NCBI RefSeq assembly: GCF_011440305.1 | Contig: NZ_JAAOIW010000003.1 | Span: 551,577-615,576 of the forward strand | Direction of reading: 5' to 3' | From: Paenibacillus agricola | Lineage (GTDB): Bacteria; Bacillota; Bacilli; Paenibacillales; NBRC-103111 | Length of the DNA: 64,000 bases | Shown here: positions 40,628-50,414 of the stretch, one piece after another | Numbering within the stretch: position 1 is the first letter of the stretch | Layout of the letters: each line of letters opens with the position of its first letter | Notes under the pieces: generated by a model | What the model was told of the DNA's origin: nothing | Database searches by the model: none | The model's input: the letters and a program-made list of their open reading frames with translations, nothing else | Program-made: the position numbers and the translations under genes

Positions 40628-42190
40628 CTATGCTTTTTGCTTCGTATGTGCGGGAATTTCCATTCTAGCCTTACCCATCAATAAAACACAGATTAAGGTG
40701 GCTACAGCCATTAACAATGTACAAAGAAACACAAAGGCAATCGAGTCAGCCAGTCCAATCGTCAGCTTTTCTAATACTTGCGGTGGAATGCTGGCTCTTA
40801 CCTCAGGCTGAAGTAATGCCCTAGGATCGATCGCCGCCATTCCAGATCCCGGAAGCAGCTCGCTTAAACGTGAATTTAACGCAGAGGTCTGGACGCTTCC
40901 CAGCACCGTAACTCCGATCGCAGAGCCAATCGAACGGAAGAAGGATACCATGGAGGTGACGGTACCGCGTTGCTCGAAGCCCACATTATGCAGAGACGAA
41001 ATCGAAACGACAGGAAAAGATACCCCAATACCCAGGCCCATCAACACCATATACGTAATAACGAGCCCTCGCGGAGTCAGCTCTGGTGCAACAGCACCAA
41101 ACATCGAATAAAGTGATTTTACCCATTCGGGTGAATAAAACGACAATGTTGATAATAAAGAAGTCGCGATGAGCAATAAAGCACAAGATAGCAGTAAAAT
41201 GTTGCGGTAAGGGGTTTTGCTAATGAAACGCCCACCAAAAACACTGCTGACCACGACCCCAAGCATCATTGGAGTTAGCACTTGTCCAGCGCTGGATGCA
41301 GAGCCTTGGTACACACCTTGGATAAACAAAGGAATATAGGACGCAGCCGACATCAATATCGCTCCATAAAACAGGCTGGCACCCATGCTCGCAGTAAACA
41401 ACCTATTGCTGAACAGCTTAAGCGGAACGACCGGATCGGATGCCTTGGTCTCAATCCATAAAAATAAAGCCAATAGCACAACAAACCCAGTGAATAAGCT
41501 ATAGCTTTGCACGGAATTCCAAGCGAATTCCTTTCCTCCAAGCTCCAAACCGAACATCAAGCATAATACAGAGGCGGCAAAAGTAGCCGTTCCGAGCCAG
41601 TCGATCTTTTGATTCGGATTGTTGGGGCGTGCTGCATGATAAAAAAATGTGATCAACAGCAGGGAAACTACACCAAGCGGCAGGTTAATGTAAAAAATCC
41701 ATTTCCAATTCACGTAATCGGTAAAGTAAGCGCCAGCCAGTGGCCCCAATACACTCGAAATACCAAAAACGGCACCGAACAAGCCTTGCATTTTGCCGCG
41801 CTTTTCAGGAGGGAACAAGTCAAATACGATCGTAAACGTGATCGGTAACAAGGCTCCGCCACCTATCCCTTGAATAGCACGGTAGATGATCAATTGGAAC
41901 ATCGACGTTGATGTCCCGCATAGTGCCGAACCAATCATAAACACGACAAGTCCCAGCAGGAAAAACTTCTTTCTGCCATACATGTCAGATAGCTTGCCGA
42001 AAATCGGCATGGATACGACATTGGCAATCAAGTAAGCGGAAAATACCCAGACAAATTTGTCCAAGCCTCCAAACTCACCTACAATCGTTGGCATTGCCGT
42101 AGAAACGATCGTTTGGTCTAAGGACGCCAGAAGCAATCCCAGCATTAAACCGACAATAGTTAAACGGACATTCGATTTCTTTTGCGGCAT
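40628..42190 (-). CDS. DHA2-family MFS multidrug efflux transporter (EmrB/QacA type)
   Basis: A 520-residue drug-proton antiporter with 14 predicted helices. Motif D1-like LLLASLDQTIVSTAMPTIVG sits in helix 1, motif A GKLSDMYGRKKFFLLG after helix 2, motif C GALCGTSTSM and GPLAGAYFTDYVNWKWIFYI in helix 5. Exports unknown cationic or lipophilic drugs. First gene of a pair with the padR gene. A 16-bp perfect palindrome lies about 60 bp upstream. Confidence 0.88.
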   Translation of the reverse strand: MPQKKSNVRLTIVGLMLGLLLASLDQTIVSTAMPTIVGEFGGLDKFVWVFSAYLIANVVSMPIFGKLSDMYGRKKFFLLGLVVFMIGSALCGTSTSMFQLIIYRAIQGIGGGALLPITFTIVFDLFPPEKRGKMQGLFGAVFGISSVLGPLAGAYFTDYVNWKWIFYINLPLGVVSLLLITFFYHAARPNNPNQKIDWLGTATFAASVLCLMFGLELGGKEFAWNSVQSYSLFTGFVVLLALFLWIETKASDPVVPLKLFSNRLFTASMGASLFYGAILMSAASYIPLFIQGVYQGSASSAGQVLTPMMLGVVVSSVFGGRFISKTPYRNILLLSCALLLIATSLLSTLSFYSPEWVKSLYSMFGAVAPELTPRGLVITYMVLMGLGIGVSFPVVSISSLHNVGFEQRGTVTSMVSFFRSIGSAIGVTVLGSVQTSALNSRLSELLPGSGMAAIDPRALLQPEVRASIPPQVLEKLTIGLADSIAFVFLCTLLMAVATLICVLLMGKARMEIPAHTKQKA

Positions 42191-42251
42191 ATTTCACCCT
42201 CATCTTTTCAATATGTAGCTTCCATTTATTGCTTTTCTATCATAATTATTA

Positions 42252-42267
42252 TATTCAAATTTGAATA
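42252..42267. promoter_or_regulatory. Candidate PadR operator upstream of the pump
   Basis: TATTCAAATTTGAATA, a perfect 16-bp palindrome 62 bp upstream of the pump start, between divergent genes. A near copy sits upstream of padR itself. Confidence 0.65.
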
Positions 42268-42442
42268 AGAAACAAGTGTTTTATTTTTAAGACTAGGTTT
42301 GCTCCAAGGCGGCAAGTGTCATATAATGACTATATCGAGAAATAGTATTTATATTATGGTTAACCCTGATAAAAAATATCTATTTCAATCTAAAAAGATA
42401 AGCCCGACTTCAAATACTCTTTGGAGAGGAGGATCTGATGAA

Positions 42443-43345
42443 GTGAATTTGAATCAACTGGAAACACTAATTACCATTTCCAAAACGATGAGCTTTCGCA
42501 AAGCTGGAGAATTGCTTAATCTTACCCAGCCTGCGGTTTCTGCACAAATCAAAAGCTTGGAGGATGAGTTCAAAACCATACTGATTGACCGTAACCAGCC
42601 AGTTACTTTAACGGATAGCGGCCGTGTGTTTTTGGAGCATGCGGAGTTAATTCTACATACGGTGGAGGATTTGAAGGAGCGGTTGAATGACTTGAACCAC
42701 ACTCCCCAAGGCCATATCCATCTAGGTACGACAACCTCGATTGCGATCCAAATATTGCCGCGTGTGCTGTCCTATTTCCAAAATCAGTTCCCGTTGATTA
42801 AAACAACGATTCATTCGATGACTTCTTCGCAAATTATGCAAAGCGTCGAGAATGGTAACATTGATATCGGCATTACCTATCTGTTCGAGAAGTATCCTTC
42901 TCTGGAGAGCTCTGTGCTTTATTACGATACCTTTGAATTGGTCGTATCACCCCAACACCCGTTAAGTCGCTATGCCCATGTACCGATTGAAAAGCTACAG
43001 GATATTTCATTGATTATGCTCTCGCCAGAAACAGCTGGCCGCCGGTTTGTCGACCAGATTTTTAAGCATTTGAATATAGTTCCACAAACTGTTATGGAGC
43101 TCTCAAGCAGTGAAGAGGTTAAACGGATGGTCGAGTTAAATCTTGGTGCTGCGATTATCTCGAAGATGTCGATTGCGAACGAGCTTCGCTTGGGAACACT
43201 TAAGATGGTTAAAGTGAATGAGCTGGAAATTAGCCATCCGGTTGGTGTTATTTATAAATCTGGACGTTACTTAAGCTCGGCGTTGCATCAATTTTTGTTG
43301 GATTTAAAGGGTATGCAGGAAATACAATTTATTGGATCGGAGTGA
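42443..43345 (+). CDS. LysR-family transcriptional regulator (CysL/YwfK-like)
   Basis: A 300-residue LysR regulator. HTH at 1-60 (LETLITISKTMSFRKAGELL, TQPAVSAQIKSLE), and an effector domain of about 90-290 of the type-2 periplasmic-binding fold. Start GTG 42443, ten bases after GAGGAGG; the longer frame to 42299 lacks a ribosome binding site. It precedes the PHP phosphatase by 6 bp, so both are co-transcribed. Confidence 0.85.
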   Translation: MNLNQLETLITISKTMSFRKAGELLNLTQPAVSAQIKSLEDEFKTILIDRNQPVTLTDSGRVFLEHAELILHTVEDLKERLNDLNHTPQGHIHLGTTTSIAIQILPRVLSYFQNQFPLIKTTIHSMTSSQIMQSVENGNIDIGITYLFEKYPSLESSVLYYDTFELVVSPQHPLSRYAHVPIEKLQDISLIMLSPETAGRRFVDQIFKHLNIVPQTVMELSSSEEVKRMVELNLGAAIISKMSIANELRLGTLKMVKVNELEISHPVGVIYKSGRYLSSALHQFLLDLKGMQEIQFIGSE

Positions 43346-43351
43346 TTGAGG

Positions 43352-44158
43352 ATGAAGTTCGATTTACACACGCATCATGAACGTTGTGGCCATGCTATCG
43401 GGACGATTCGCGATTACGTGGAAGCAGGTATTCAGAACGGTCTTTCGGTGATTGGAATTTCCGATCACTCTCCTTATTTTGCTAGTGCTGTAGATCGTGA
43501 GCAGCCTGGTATTGCTATGGCGAAAAGCGAATTTTCCCTTTATATTGCCGAGGTTCTCAGGCTTAAAGAAGAATACAGCGGCAAGATCGATGTATTGCTT
43601 GGTGTAGAGTCCGATTTTTTCCCCGAGCATATCCAGTTGTATAAACAAATGTATGACCAATACCCTTTTGACTACATTATTGGATCCGTTCATTTATCCG
43701 GTGGTGTTAGTATTTTCAATAAAAACCGGTTCAAAGGCTTAACGGATATCCAGCTTGTTGAGCAAAAGGAAATTTATTACGACCTCATTGAGCAATCGGC
43801 ACGCAGTGGCGTATTCCAGATTCTTGGCCATATTGATGCGATGCGTGCTTATTTCACACCTTTTTCGGCAGTCCCTACAGAATCTGTTGACCGCACCTTG
43901 AAGATTATTGGAGAGCAGGATATCGCGATAGAAATTAATACCTCCGGAAAAACCAAAGCGTGCGGCGGTTGGTATCCGGTAGATGCGGTGCTGGAACGTG
44001 CGCTGCATTACGGCGTCAGGGTTACCTTCGGATCGGATGCCCACGTTCCTGAACGGGTTGGCGACGAGTGGGACGACGTCAGCAAACGCTTGAAGGAAAT
44101 CGGCTTCAAGGATTGGGTCTATTTCAAGCAAAAGCAGCGGCAAATTGTGGCTTTGTAG
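43352..44158 (+). CDS. hisJ: PHP-domain histidinol-phosphatase
   Basis: A 268-residue PHP phosphatase. The metal-binding motifs are DLHTHHERCGHA (motif I), GISDHSPY (motif II), GVESDFFPEH (III) and FGSDAHVPERVG (IV), with GHIDAMRAY and INTSGKTK between. Likely histidinol-phosphatase of the HisJ/HisK group, though not next to a his operon. The start ATG has GGAGTG seven bases upstream. Confidence 0.82.
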   Translation: MKFDLHTHHERCGHAIGTIRDYVEAGIQNGLSVIGISDHSPYFASAVDREQPGIAMAKSEFSLYIAEVLRLKEEYSGKIDVLLGVESDFFPEHIQLYKQMYDQYPFDYIIGSVHLSGGVSIFNKNRFKGLTDIQLVEQKEIYYDLIEQSARSGVFQILGHIDAMRAYFTPFSAVPTESVDRTLKIIGEQDIAIEINTSGKTKACGGWYPVDAVLERALHYGVRVTFGSDAHVPERVGDEWDDVSKRLKEIGFKDWVYFKQKQRQIVAL

Positions 44159-44168
44159 CCGATGTAAA

Positions 44169-44220
44169 GAGCCTGTCGATTGATGTACCCGCATGCGGTA
44201 CATCAATCGACAGGCTTCTT
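44169..44220 (+). terminator. Strong intrinsic terminator
   Basis: A perfect 19-20 bp stem (AGCCTGTCGATTGATGTACC with its exact complement) around CGCATGC, followed by TCTTTTG. Confidence 0.9.
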
Positions 44221-44248
44221 TTGTTAATATCATGGTTGATTCAGACAT

Positions 44249-44273
44249 AAAATATCCATTATTTGGATATTTT
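44249..44273 (-). terminator. AT-rich terminator-like hairpin after the RraA-like gene
   Basis: AAAATATCCA and TGGATATTTT, a perfect 10-bp stem with 5-nt loop, followed by ATGTC on the minus strand. It is weakly stable and 110 bp from the RraA stop, so its role is unsure. A further GCAATATTTT...AAAATATTGC inverted repeat lies between. Confidence 0.4.
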
Positions 44274-44383
44274 ATCGTATATCCAATTTTTTATATGGTA
44301 ATTTGCCAAAACGCAATATTTTCCCTCTCCAGGTATAGATTACGAAAATACTGTTTTATTTGTAAAATATTGCTATACTGCTT

Positions 44384-45136
44384 CTACCATTCGCCTCTAC
44401 GTCCGAATTGGGCTTGGGCCGCAGCTCCGAACTGGTTTCCTGCCTCTTTCATGCCGTGCAGCAAAGCATTCATCTCTATGCCTGCTGTATTACGGCCTGA
44501 TGGAATAACTGTGTCACATTCATTTTTATCCATAAACCGCGTCGCTTCAAGAAGTCCGCCCTGATCTTCTTCGGGAATTACGAGGAAACCGTGTTTGTCC
44601 GCATGGATCAACTGCCCTGGGTTAATTTTCGTACCGAAGACCTCTACTTCACAGTTCCATCGCACTGGCCAGCTATATGCATGACCGATACACATTTTGC
44701 TGGCGATGGATTTGAATCCAGCATTATTCATTTCATCGAGATCACGGATAGCTCCATCCGTAATCGTTCCGATGCAGCCAAGTGAACGGTGAAGGTTGGC
44801 ACCTACCTCCCCCCAATAAGAACCATACGCATAGGGTTTATCCAGATCCTGAACGACCACGATTTTCGGTCCCGGAATACTAGCAATATATTCGCGGTAT
44901 TCAACCTGGGCATTCGGATTCGCGGTTTGATGGTCGGGATTGCTCGGCTCACACACTACAGTCACCGCATATCCAACCATAACTCCCATATGGGGCATGA
45001 AATCTTTGGTTTCCTCCAAGTTAAAGCACGTTCTGCGGTCGTGTTTCGAAATTTGTTCCCACCCATTAAAGACCGACGGTGTATTCCAACGTTTGAGCTG
45101 CAATAATTCACTATGTGTTAAAGTCACAGCGTTCAT
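44384..45136 (-). CDS. RraA-like (HMG aldolase/demethylmenaquinone methyltransferase fold) protein
   Basis: A 250-residue RraA-family protein with the GxxxxxxxDGxIRD core (GCIGTITDGAIRDLDEM) and a glycine-rich flat core (SYWGEVGANLHRSLG). Such proteins are oxaloacetate decarboxylases or 4-hydroxy-4-methyl-2-oxoglutarate aldolases, and in sugar-acid clusters they often supply an aldolase-type step. ATG 45136 is only one base from its AAGGGGG; GTG 45127 would be better spaced. It is the last gene of the accessory sugar cluster. Confidence 0.75.
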   Translation of the reverse strand: MNAVTLTHSELLQLKRWNTPSVFNGWEQISKHDRRTCFNLEETKDFMPHMGVMVGYAVTVVCEPSNPDHQTANPNAQVEYREYIASIPGPKIVVVQDLDKPYAYGSYWGEVGANLHRSLGCIGTITDGAIRDLDEMNNAGFKSIASKMCIGHAYSWPVRWNCEVEVFGTKINPGQLIHADKHGFLVIPEEDQGGLLEATRFMDKNECDTVIPSGRNTAGIEMNALLHGMKEAGNQFGAAAQAQFGRRGEW

Positions 45137-45142
45137 TCCCCC

Positions 45143-46408
45143 TTAATAAATTAATTCGCGAAAATCGGCAATCGTATGAAATGAGATTAAGTTCACATTA
45201 TGCGCATCTTTGGCACGATGATCCCCAGTCCGGCTCAACACATATAAATCGTTCCCGTCAATTGCCAGACTGGCGTAATGGCGTGACTGTTTCTGCGAGG
45301 CCCCCATTGTTACCATACCAGCAAAGCACCAATCGATGCAGTTGCGGGAAAAATGAAGCTGCAGCCGATGACGCTCATTGTTCGGCGTCCAGAACCGATC
45401 CTCAGGAAGCTTCTCCGCGCGCGTCATACTATCGGTCGCCTGGGTGCTAAGCAGCCAATACATCTCTGAGACATCGTCGTATACAATATGAAACTTCATC
45501 TGTCCGCCCGGGCATGGCACGTAGACGATCGTTTTACCCGAAGGAACCTGCTCCAGCAGCGTTGTCATACTCCCATCGTCGTTCTCCACTACTTTCGCAA
45601 TCGCGGCATATCCCGTTCCACCGGTATGCGCCCTCATCCAAAGATGGAAAGTACGGCCCCGTTGGTCGTAAAAATAATGATCCGGATCAACGATCTGCAC
45701 GACATTCGTCTCCAGCCAACCGGATGGCGCGCAATTACGTCCCGGAGCGATCATCGTCCCCGTAATCGGTTCCGTATTATAAAAAGGGATACCGAAATAA
45801 TCCAGCTGATCCACTGGCACCGTATCGCAAAATGCCAGCTCCGAAGCGAATGTCCAATTTTCCCTAAGTAGCAAGTCGCTATCGATGCTCCCCCTCATTA
45901 GAACAGGGGCAAGGATACTGCAAGGCCATATTTTCATACCAGTAAACGTCATTCTTTCCATAACCAGATAAACATGTCCGTTAACGTAATGGACATTTGA
46001 AGGAGCCTGGTGCCAGATTTCCCCCTCCGATAAAAAGCTGGTCTCACTCCATGTTTCCCCATTATCGTCCGACCGGACAATCGCAAGGTCGTTGCAGTGA
46101 CCGATTACATAAACAGAATTTCCCGCCACGAAAGGTCTTGCATGCATGAAAGGAAAGTCCGCACGAAAATCCCATGATTTCCCTTTATCATCAGAGGTAA
46201 ATATTTTACCGAACCATAATTGACCGTGCTCGATGACACGCTTGGGACCTGGCAGGTCCTCCATACCCGGTCCGCTCAAGTCGAGCGTGGCGACCAGCCT
46301 GCCGTTGGGCAAGACTGCAATGCCGGGACTGTAAGTATAGATATTGTTGGGATCTGGCGATTCATAAACAGTTATAAAATCCTGTGCAAGCGGTCTCATC
46401 AGATTCAT
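45143..46408 (-). CDS. Sialidase-fold (BNR/Asp-box) beta-propeller protein A
   Basis: A 421-residue protein with Asp-box repeats FTSDDKGKSWDF and VRSDDNGETWSE, spaced as in the six-bladed sialidase propeller. There is no signal peptide and the usual FRIP motif is not obvious, so it may be an intracellular glycosidase, a mutarotase-like protein, or a lyase of related fold. RBS AAAGGA. It lies six bases before the RraA-like gene and downstream of paralogue B. Confidence 0.78.
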   Translation of the reverse strand: MNLMRPLAQDFITVYESPDPNNIYTYSPGIAVLPNGRLVATLDLSGPGMEDLPGPKRVIEHGQLWFGKIFTSDDKGKSWDFRADFPFMHARPFVAGNSVYVIGHCNDLAIVRSDDNGETWSETSFLSEGEIWHQAPSNVHYVNGHVYLVMERMTFTGMKIWPCSILAPVLMRGSIDSDLLLRENWTFASELAFCDTVPVDQLDYFGIPFYNTEPITGTMIAPGRNCAPSGWLETNVVQIVDPDHYFYDQRGRTFHLWMRAHTGGTGYAAIAKVVENDDGSMTTLLEQVPSGKTIVYVPCPGGQMKFHIVYDDVSEMYWLLSTQATDSMTRAEKLPEDRFWTPNNERHRLQLHFSRNCIDWCFAGMVTMGASQKQSRHYASLAIDGNDLYVLSRTGDHRAKDAHNVNLISFHTIADFRELIY

Positions 46409-46540
46409 TGAGGCACATCCTTTCCAAATGTTTGAACCCTAGATATAAATTTTATTAGCCCTAGATACCCGGTGAATGAGTCTTGCTTCGCTATCTCCAG
46501 TACACCTTGACCTCTCCTCTAGCTATTCACGGACTTCTAG

Positions 46541-48066
46541 TCAATCCATAAGAAATGAACGATAATTTTCCAAGGTGTGGAATGTTATATAATTGGCGTT
46601 ATGATAATTGAAAGCACCGTTAATTGCGGTCCGGCTTACTAATATAATATGCTTCCCTTCAAAGAGCCAATCGACATATTGGAATCCTACCTTAAGATCA
46701 TCTTCCATCCAGCCATTTTCCTGATAGTTTAATACGTCGGTATGAACTTGCCATAACTCCAAATCCTCGGATGATACTAATGATAATATATTGCGTTGGG
46801 ACACATTGGACAAAGTGACCCTGTTCACTAATGACCAGTACCTTCGGCTGACGGGATCATAATGAACAGTGAATTTGGACATATTGCCATGGAAATCTAC
46901 GACACTGCCAAACGTCAGATCCGCACCAGGATGTGCTGTATTCACATCAAGTATAATGGCTTTTCCGTAATCAGGATTGCCTCCTTTTGTATTATAACGA
47001 AGCAGGTTCACAAGCCTGCCATCAGGAGCGATTACGATATTGCCTTCCAGCAGGGAAGGCTTATCGCCGCCTTCAATGATTCCCGTCCATTCCCGGTTAT
47101 AGGGAAGGAAAGGGGTTACCACCCAGTTAGCAGCATCCAGCAAATCTGCATGCGCAGGAGCAGATATAGCTCCGGTGGCATGCCCCCCGTTATCCCAAGA
47201 CCCATATTCCACCGCACTCCAAATGCGCCCCTCATGCTCAACAACAGGCATTGGGGCTTTATGGGGACCTCCCTCCTTCCTGCTACCTGCAGTCAGCAGT
47301 TCAGTTGGCGCAGACCAAGTCATTCCGCCATCGTCCGAGCGACCAATCAGCAAAGCCCCATATTCCGTACTTGTTCCAAGCATATACAGCGCTCCGCGAT
47401 GCAGAAACAATTTTCCCCAATAGCATGGAAATAGATCACATAAGAATGTCCAGCTACGCCCGCCGTCAAGAGATCGAAAAACCTTGCTCAAATTTTGTCC
47501 GTACAACCCCCAAAAAACATCATGAGAGGCTAACAAGGTTCCATTAGGAAGCTTCACGATAGATGGACTTGCCGGGGAGCGGCCCGAGAAGTCATAGGTG
47601 TAGTCGTCCGGATGAATATAATTAATGACAATGCCAGGTACTTCTCCAGTTCGCGCCTTCCTTACCGGACTTTCCGCCAACCGCTCGTTTGAACCCTTCT
47701 TCACGGCTTGAACGGTAATATCGTAATCCACAGCATTTTCCAGACCTTTAATTAAAATCGAACCTGCTGCCCCCAGTATTTCGTGAGTTTGAATTTCTGT
47801 CCGTTCTTCCCCTGCGGTCAGCTTTACTTCGAAAAAAAATTCATCGGATTTGTATGTTCCATCTCCCTCGTACCGCCAATCTACCTGTAGCTGTCTATTT
47901 CCCGGAGCAAGACGTACTATATTTAAATCACTGTATTTAGCTCCATTGCCTTTTGAAGCATAGGCAATTTCCTTTCCTGTTGAATAGCTCCACGCATGGT
48001 TCTCTCTAAGATTATTTATAGTAAATCCATCCCTTCTGCGGCTGAAGCCTGCAGTTGTCGCCTCAT
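46541..48066 (-). pseudogene. Sialidase-fold protein B with frameshifted N-terminus
   Basis: The frame open from 48082 to 46541 encodes an Fn3-like domain (GFTINNLRENHAWSYSTGKE onward, about 110 residues) followed by a sialidase propeller (VFRSLDGGRSWTF, GRSDDGGMTWSA Asp-boxes). It has no ATG, GTG or TTG before the GTG at 47731, which would cut off the Fn3 part. A start ATG with AAAGGA upstream lies at 48066 but in the neighbouring frame and stops after 16 codons. One missing G in the GGG at 48031-48033 would join both frames. So this is either a frameshift mutation or a base error; the truncated form from 47731 is the only simple product. Confidence 0.65.
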
Positions 48067-48093
48067 CCTTAGGCTTATCCTTTTAATGCTAAA

Positions 48094-49485
48094 TCACTTC
48101 TTATTTTTTGATGCATCGATTATTTTCTGTTCCTCCACCCATTTATTAATCTTTTCCTGAATATCTGCCATTTCGGTTGTTAAATCATACTTTTGTCCAT
48201 GATTAGCTCTGGATATCAATTCCGCCATCCAAGGACGAACAAGTGAGAACATGATCGGTGGAAATAACACATTCTTGGTATCTGCCACGACGGCTAGCAA
48301 TTGTTTAGCATACGGATTATCTTTTTCGTCAACCCAATCGGCATTTTTCCAGGAGGGCAAGGACTTGTAGTTATCATAGATCGTTTTTTGTCCTTCAGCT
48401 CCCGTAATATATTTCAGCACCTGCCATGCCGCTTCCGGATTTTTCGTATCTTTGGCGATCGTGTACGTTTGGGCTGTACCATAGGAGGTTTTTCCGTTAT
48501 TGTCCCTTACCCCTTTGGTCAAGACATACCGATCCTGCAGCTTATTTTTAAGTATTTCATCGGTTTTGCTGCACCATAAACAAATCGCTACGTTGTTCTC
48601 GGCTTTACCCCAATTCTCAAAGCCGCGTCCGATTTCGTAGCCTGGCGGTAAGCTTGAGTTCATGTCGATTAAGGTTTGAAGGCTCTTTTTAATTTGCGGG
48701 GTATTGAAATTCAATTTACTGTTTCCGAAGTTCGCCCAGTCTGTTTCACCAATTTGTACGCCGTTCCCATCAGAGAAATAATCAAGCATCATATGACTAC
48801 TGCTGCGCGGGTCGTAATACATGCCATATGTTTGTTTTCCTGTTTTTGGATTGATCCCTGTCAGCTTTGAGGCTTTTTCCAAGATTTCCAGAGCTGTCGG
48901 TTTATCGCTGAGCGGTGCCACACCCCAATCGTCAAATATTTGCTTGTCATACATGACCGTATTGGTATTCACGATTCCCGGTATGGCCATCACTTTACCG
49001 TCCGTAGCATTCGTAAAGCGCTCTTTGTCCAACCATAAAGAATCGAAATAATTATTTTTCCAATTATCGCGTTTTAAGTAATCATCTAGCGGCATTAAAA
49101 ATCCTTGATTATAGAAATCAATTGCCGAATCCAAGATTAACACGTCCACACTTCCACTAAGCAAAAGAGATTGAAATTTGGCCTTTCTGTTATCTTGCGG
49201 AACTTCAATATATTCGACAGTTAGTTTGGGATGCTTGTCTAAAAATGGCTGCAGCATCGTTTTCATCCCTTTGACATTATTACCTGTTACCGGATCGATG
49301 CCGTCATCTACCGGATAACTAAAAACAGCAAACTTGACAACACCGGATAAATTATCCGCATTTCCCGTCGGACCTGGAGCCGCACTATTGTTGTCTCCCG
49401 TCCCACCCCCGCCGCATGCGGTTAAAAACAACAGCAGCGAGCAAATGGCAAGCATAAATGTGATTTTCCGTTTATTACTTTTCAC
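48094..49485 (-). CDS. Sugar ABC transporter substrate-binding lipoprotein
   Basis: A 463-residue family-1 binding protein. The signal (FMLAICSLLLFLTACGGGG) ends in a lipobox with acylated Cys, then a Gly/Asn-rich linker and the mature lobe (VVKFAVFSYPVDDGIDPVTG). I start at GTG 49485, seven bases after GAGGAG. Typical CUT1 partner of the two permeases just upstream. The ligand is unknown; from the neighbouring sialidase-like enzymes, probably an oligosaccharide. Confidence 0.85.
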   Translation of the reverse strand: MKSNKRKITFMLAICSLLLFLTACGGGGTGDNNSAAPGPTGNADNLSGVVKFAVFSYPVDDGIDPVTGNNVKGMKTMLQPFLDKHPKLTVEYIEVPQDNRKAKFQSLLLSGSVDVLILDSAIDFYNQGFLMPLDDYLKRDNWKNNYFDSLWLDKERFTNATDGKVMAIPGIVNTNTVMYDKQIFDDWGVAPLSDKPTALEILEKASKLTGINPKTGKQTYGMYYDPRSSSHMMLDYFSDGNGVQIGETDWANFGNSKLNFNTPQIKKSLQTLIDMNSSLPPGYEIGRGFENWGKAENNVAICLWCSKTDEILKNKLQDRYVLTKGVRDNNGKTSYGTAQTYTIAKDTKNPEAAWQVLKYITGAEGQKTIYDNYKSLPSWKNADWVDEKDNPYAKQLLAVVADTKNVLFPPIMFSLVRPWMAELISRANHGQKYDLTTEMADIQEKINKWVEEQKIIDASKNKK

Positions 49486-49511
49486 AGTATCACTCCTCAA
49501 AAGTAGATGTC

Positions 49512-50399
49512 TCATTGTTTTATACCTGAATGGGCAACGCTTTGAATAATGTATTTTTGGAAAAACAAGTACACCATCAGCACAGGAAGGATGGACAATA
49601 CTGTGGCAGCCATGTTCAGACCCGGAGGCGATTCGCCGGTTTGTGTACGTGCATTAAGCAAAGCAATTCCAATTTGAATCGTGTATTTGGCCGGATCATT
49701 CAGCATAATAAGCGGGAACAAAAAGCTGTTCCACACGTTCAGAAAAGTGAGAATAACCAAAGTGGCGATGATCGGCATGCTTAATGCAAAATAGATTCTG
49801 CTGAAGCATTGAAACTCTCCTGCGCCATCTATAGTGGCGGCTTCCCTAAGTTCGCCCGGAAGGCCGTCCATAAATTGCTTGGCCAAAAATGTTCCGAAAA
49901 TATTGGCAATTGCCGGTAAATAAAAAGCCCAGTAGGTGTTGATAAGCTGCAGCTTTTTAAATAGCATAAATAGCGGTATTAGTGTAGCTTCACTAGGAAT
50001 CATCAACGTGGCCAGCACGACCAACAAGATGATTTTGCCGCCCTTTACGTTCAACTTCGACAATGCGTAGCCCGCGAGCAGCGCTGAAAACGTACTAATC
50101 GTAATAACACCAACGGCAATCATAAACGTATTTACATATAATCGCGGCATATGGGTATTGATGACGGCTATTCTAAAGTTTTCGAAACTGAGGTGCTCCG
50201 GGATCAAACGGAAGGGAAAAGGAAATTCGAAAATGGCATCCTTATCGAAGCTTATCGAAAGCATAACAATGAATGGAAATAGTATCATTACACTGCCAGC
50301 GAGTAAGAACAATAAGGTCACAAGCCTTCCAAGCATGTCTGCTTTTCTTCTCGATTGCAGTACCACCCCGGTTTTAGTTGCAGTGGACAGCATGGACAT
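49512..50399 (-). CDS. Sugar ABC transporter permease, MalG type
   Basis: A 295-residue CUT1 permease with six helices and the EAA segment GELREAATIDGAGEFQCFSRI. ATG 50399 is nine bases after GGAG. Follows the MalF-type permease by 15 bp. Confidence 0.85.
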   Translation of the reverse strand: MSMLSTATKTGVVLQSRRKADMLGRLVTLLFLLAGSVMILFPFIVMLSISFDKDAIFEFPFPFRLIPEHLSFENFRIAVINTHMPRLYVNTFMIAVGVITISTFSALLAGYALSKLNVKGGKIILLVVLATLMIPSEATLIPLFMLFKKLQLINTYWAFYLPAIANIFGTFLAKQFMDGLPGELREAATIDGAGEFQCFSRIYFALSMPIIATLVILTFLNVWNSFLFPLIMLNDPAKYTIQIGIALLNARTQTGESPPGLNMAATVLSILPVLMVYLFFQKYIIQSVAHSGIKQ

Positions 50400-50414
50400 A
50401 CATCTCAACTCCGG

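Noticed and set aside
43739-44248. A 169-codon minus-strand frame opposite the PHP phosphatase.
   Set aside because: It is antisense to a gene with four clear metal-binding motifs and crosses its terminator.
44417-44560. Inverted AT-rich repeats and a possible CRISPR-like pattern after the PHP gene.
   Set aside because: There is one hairpin and one loose repeat pair only; no regular repeat and spacer spacing anywhere in the window.
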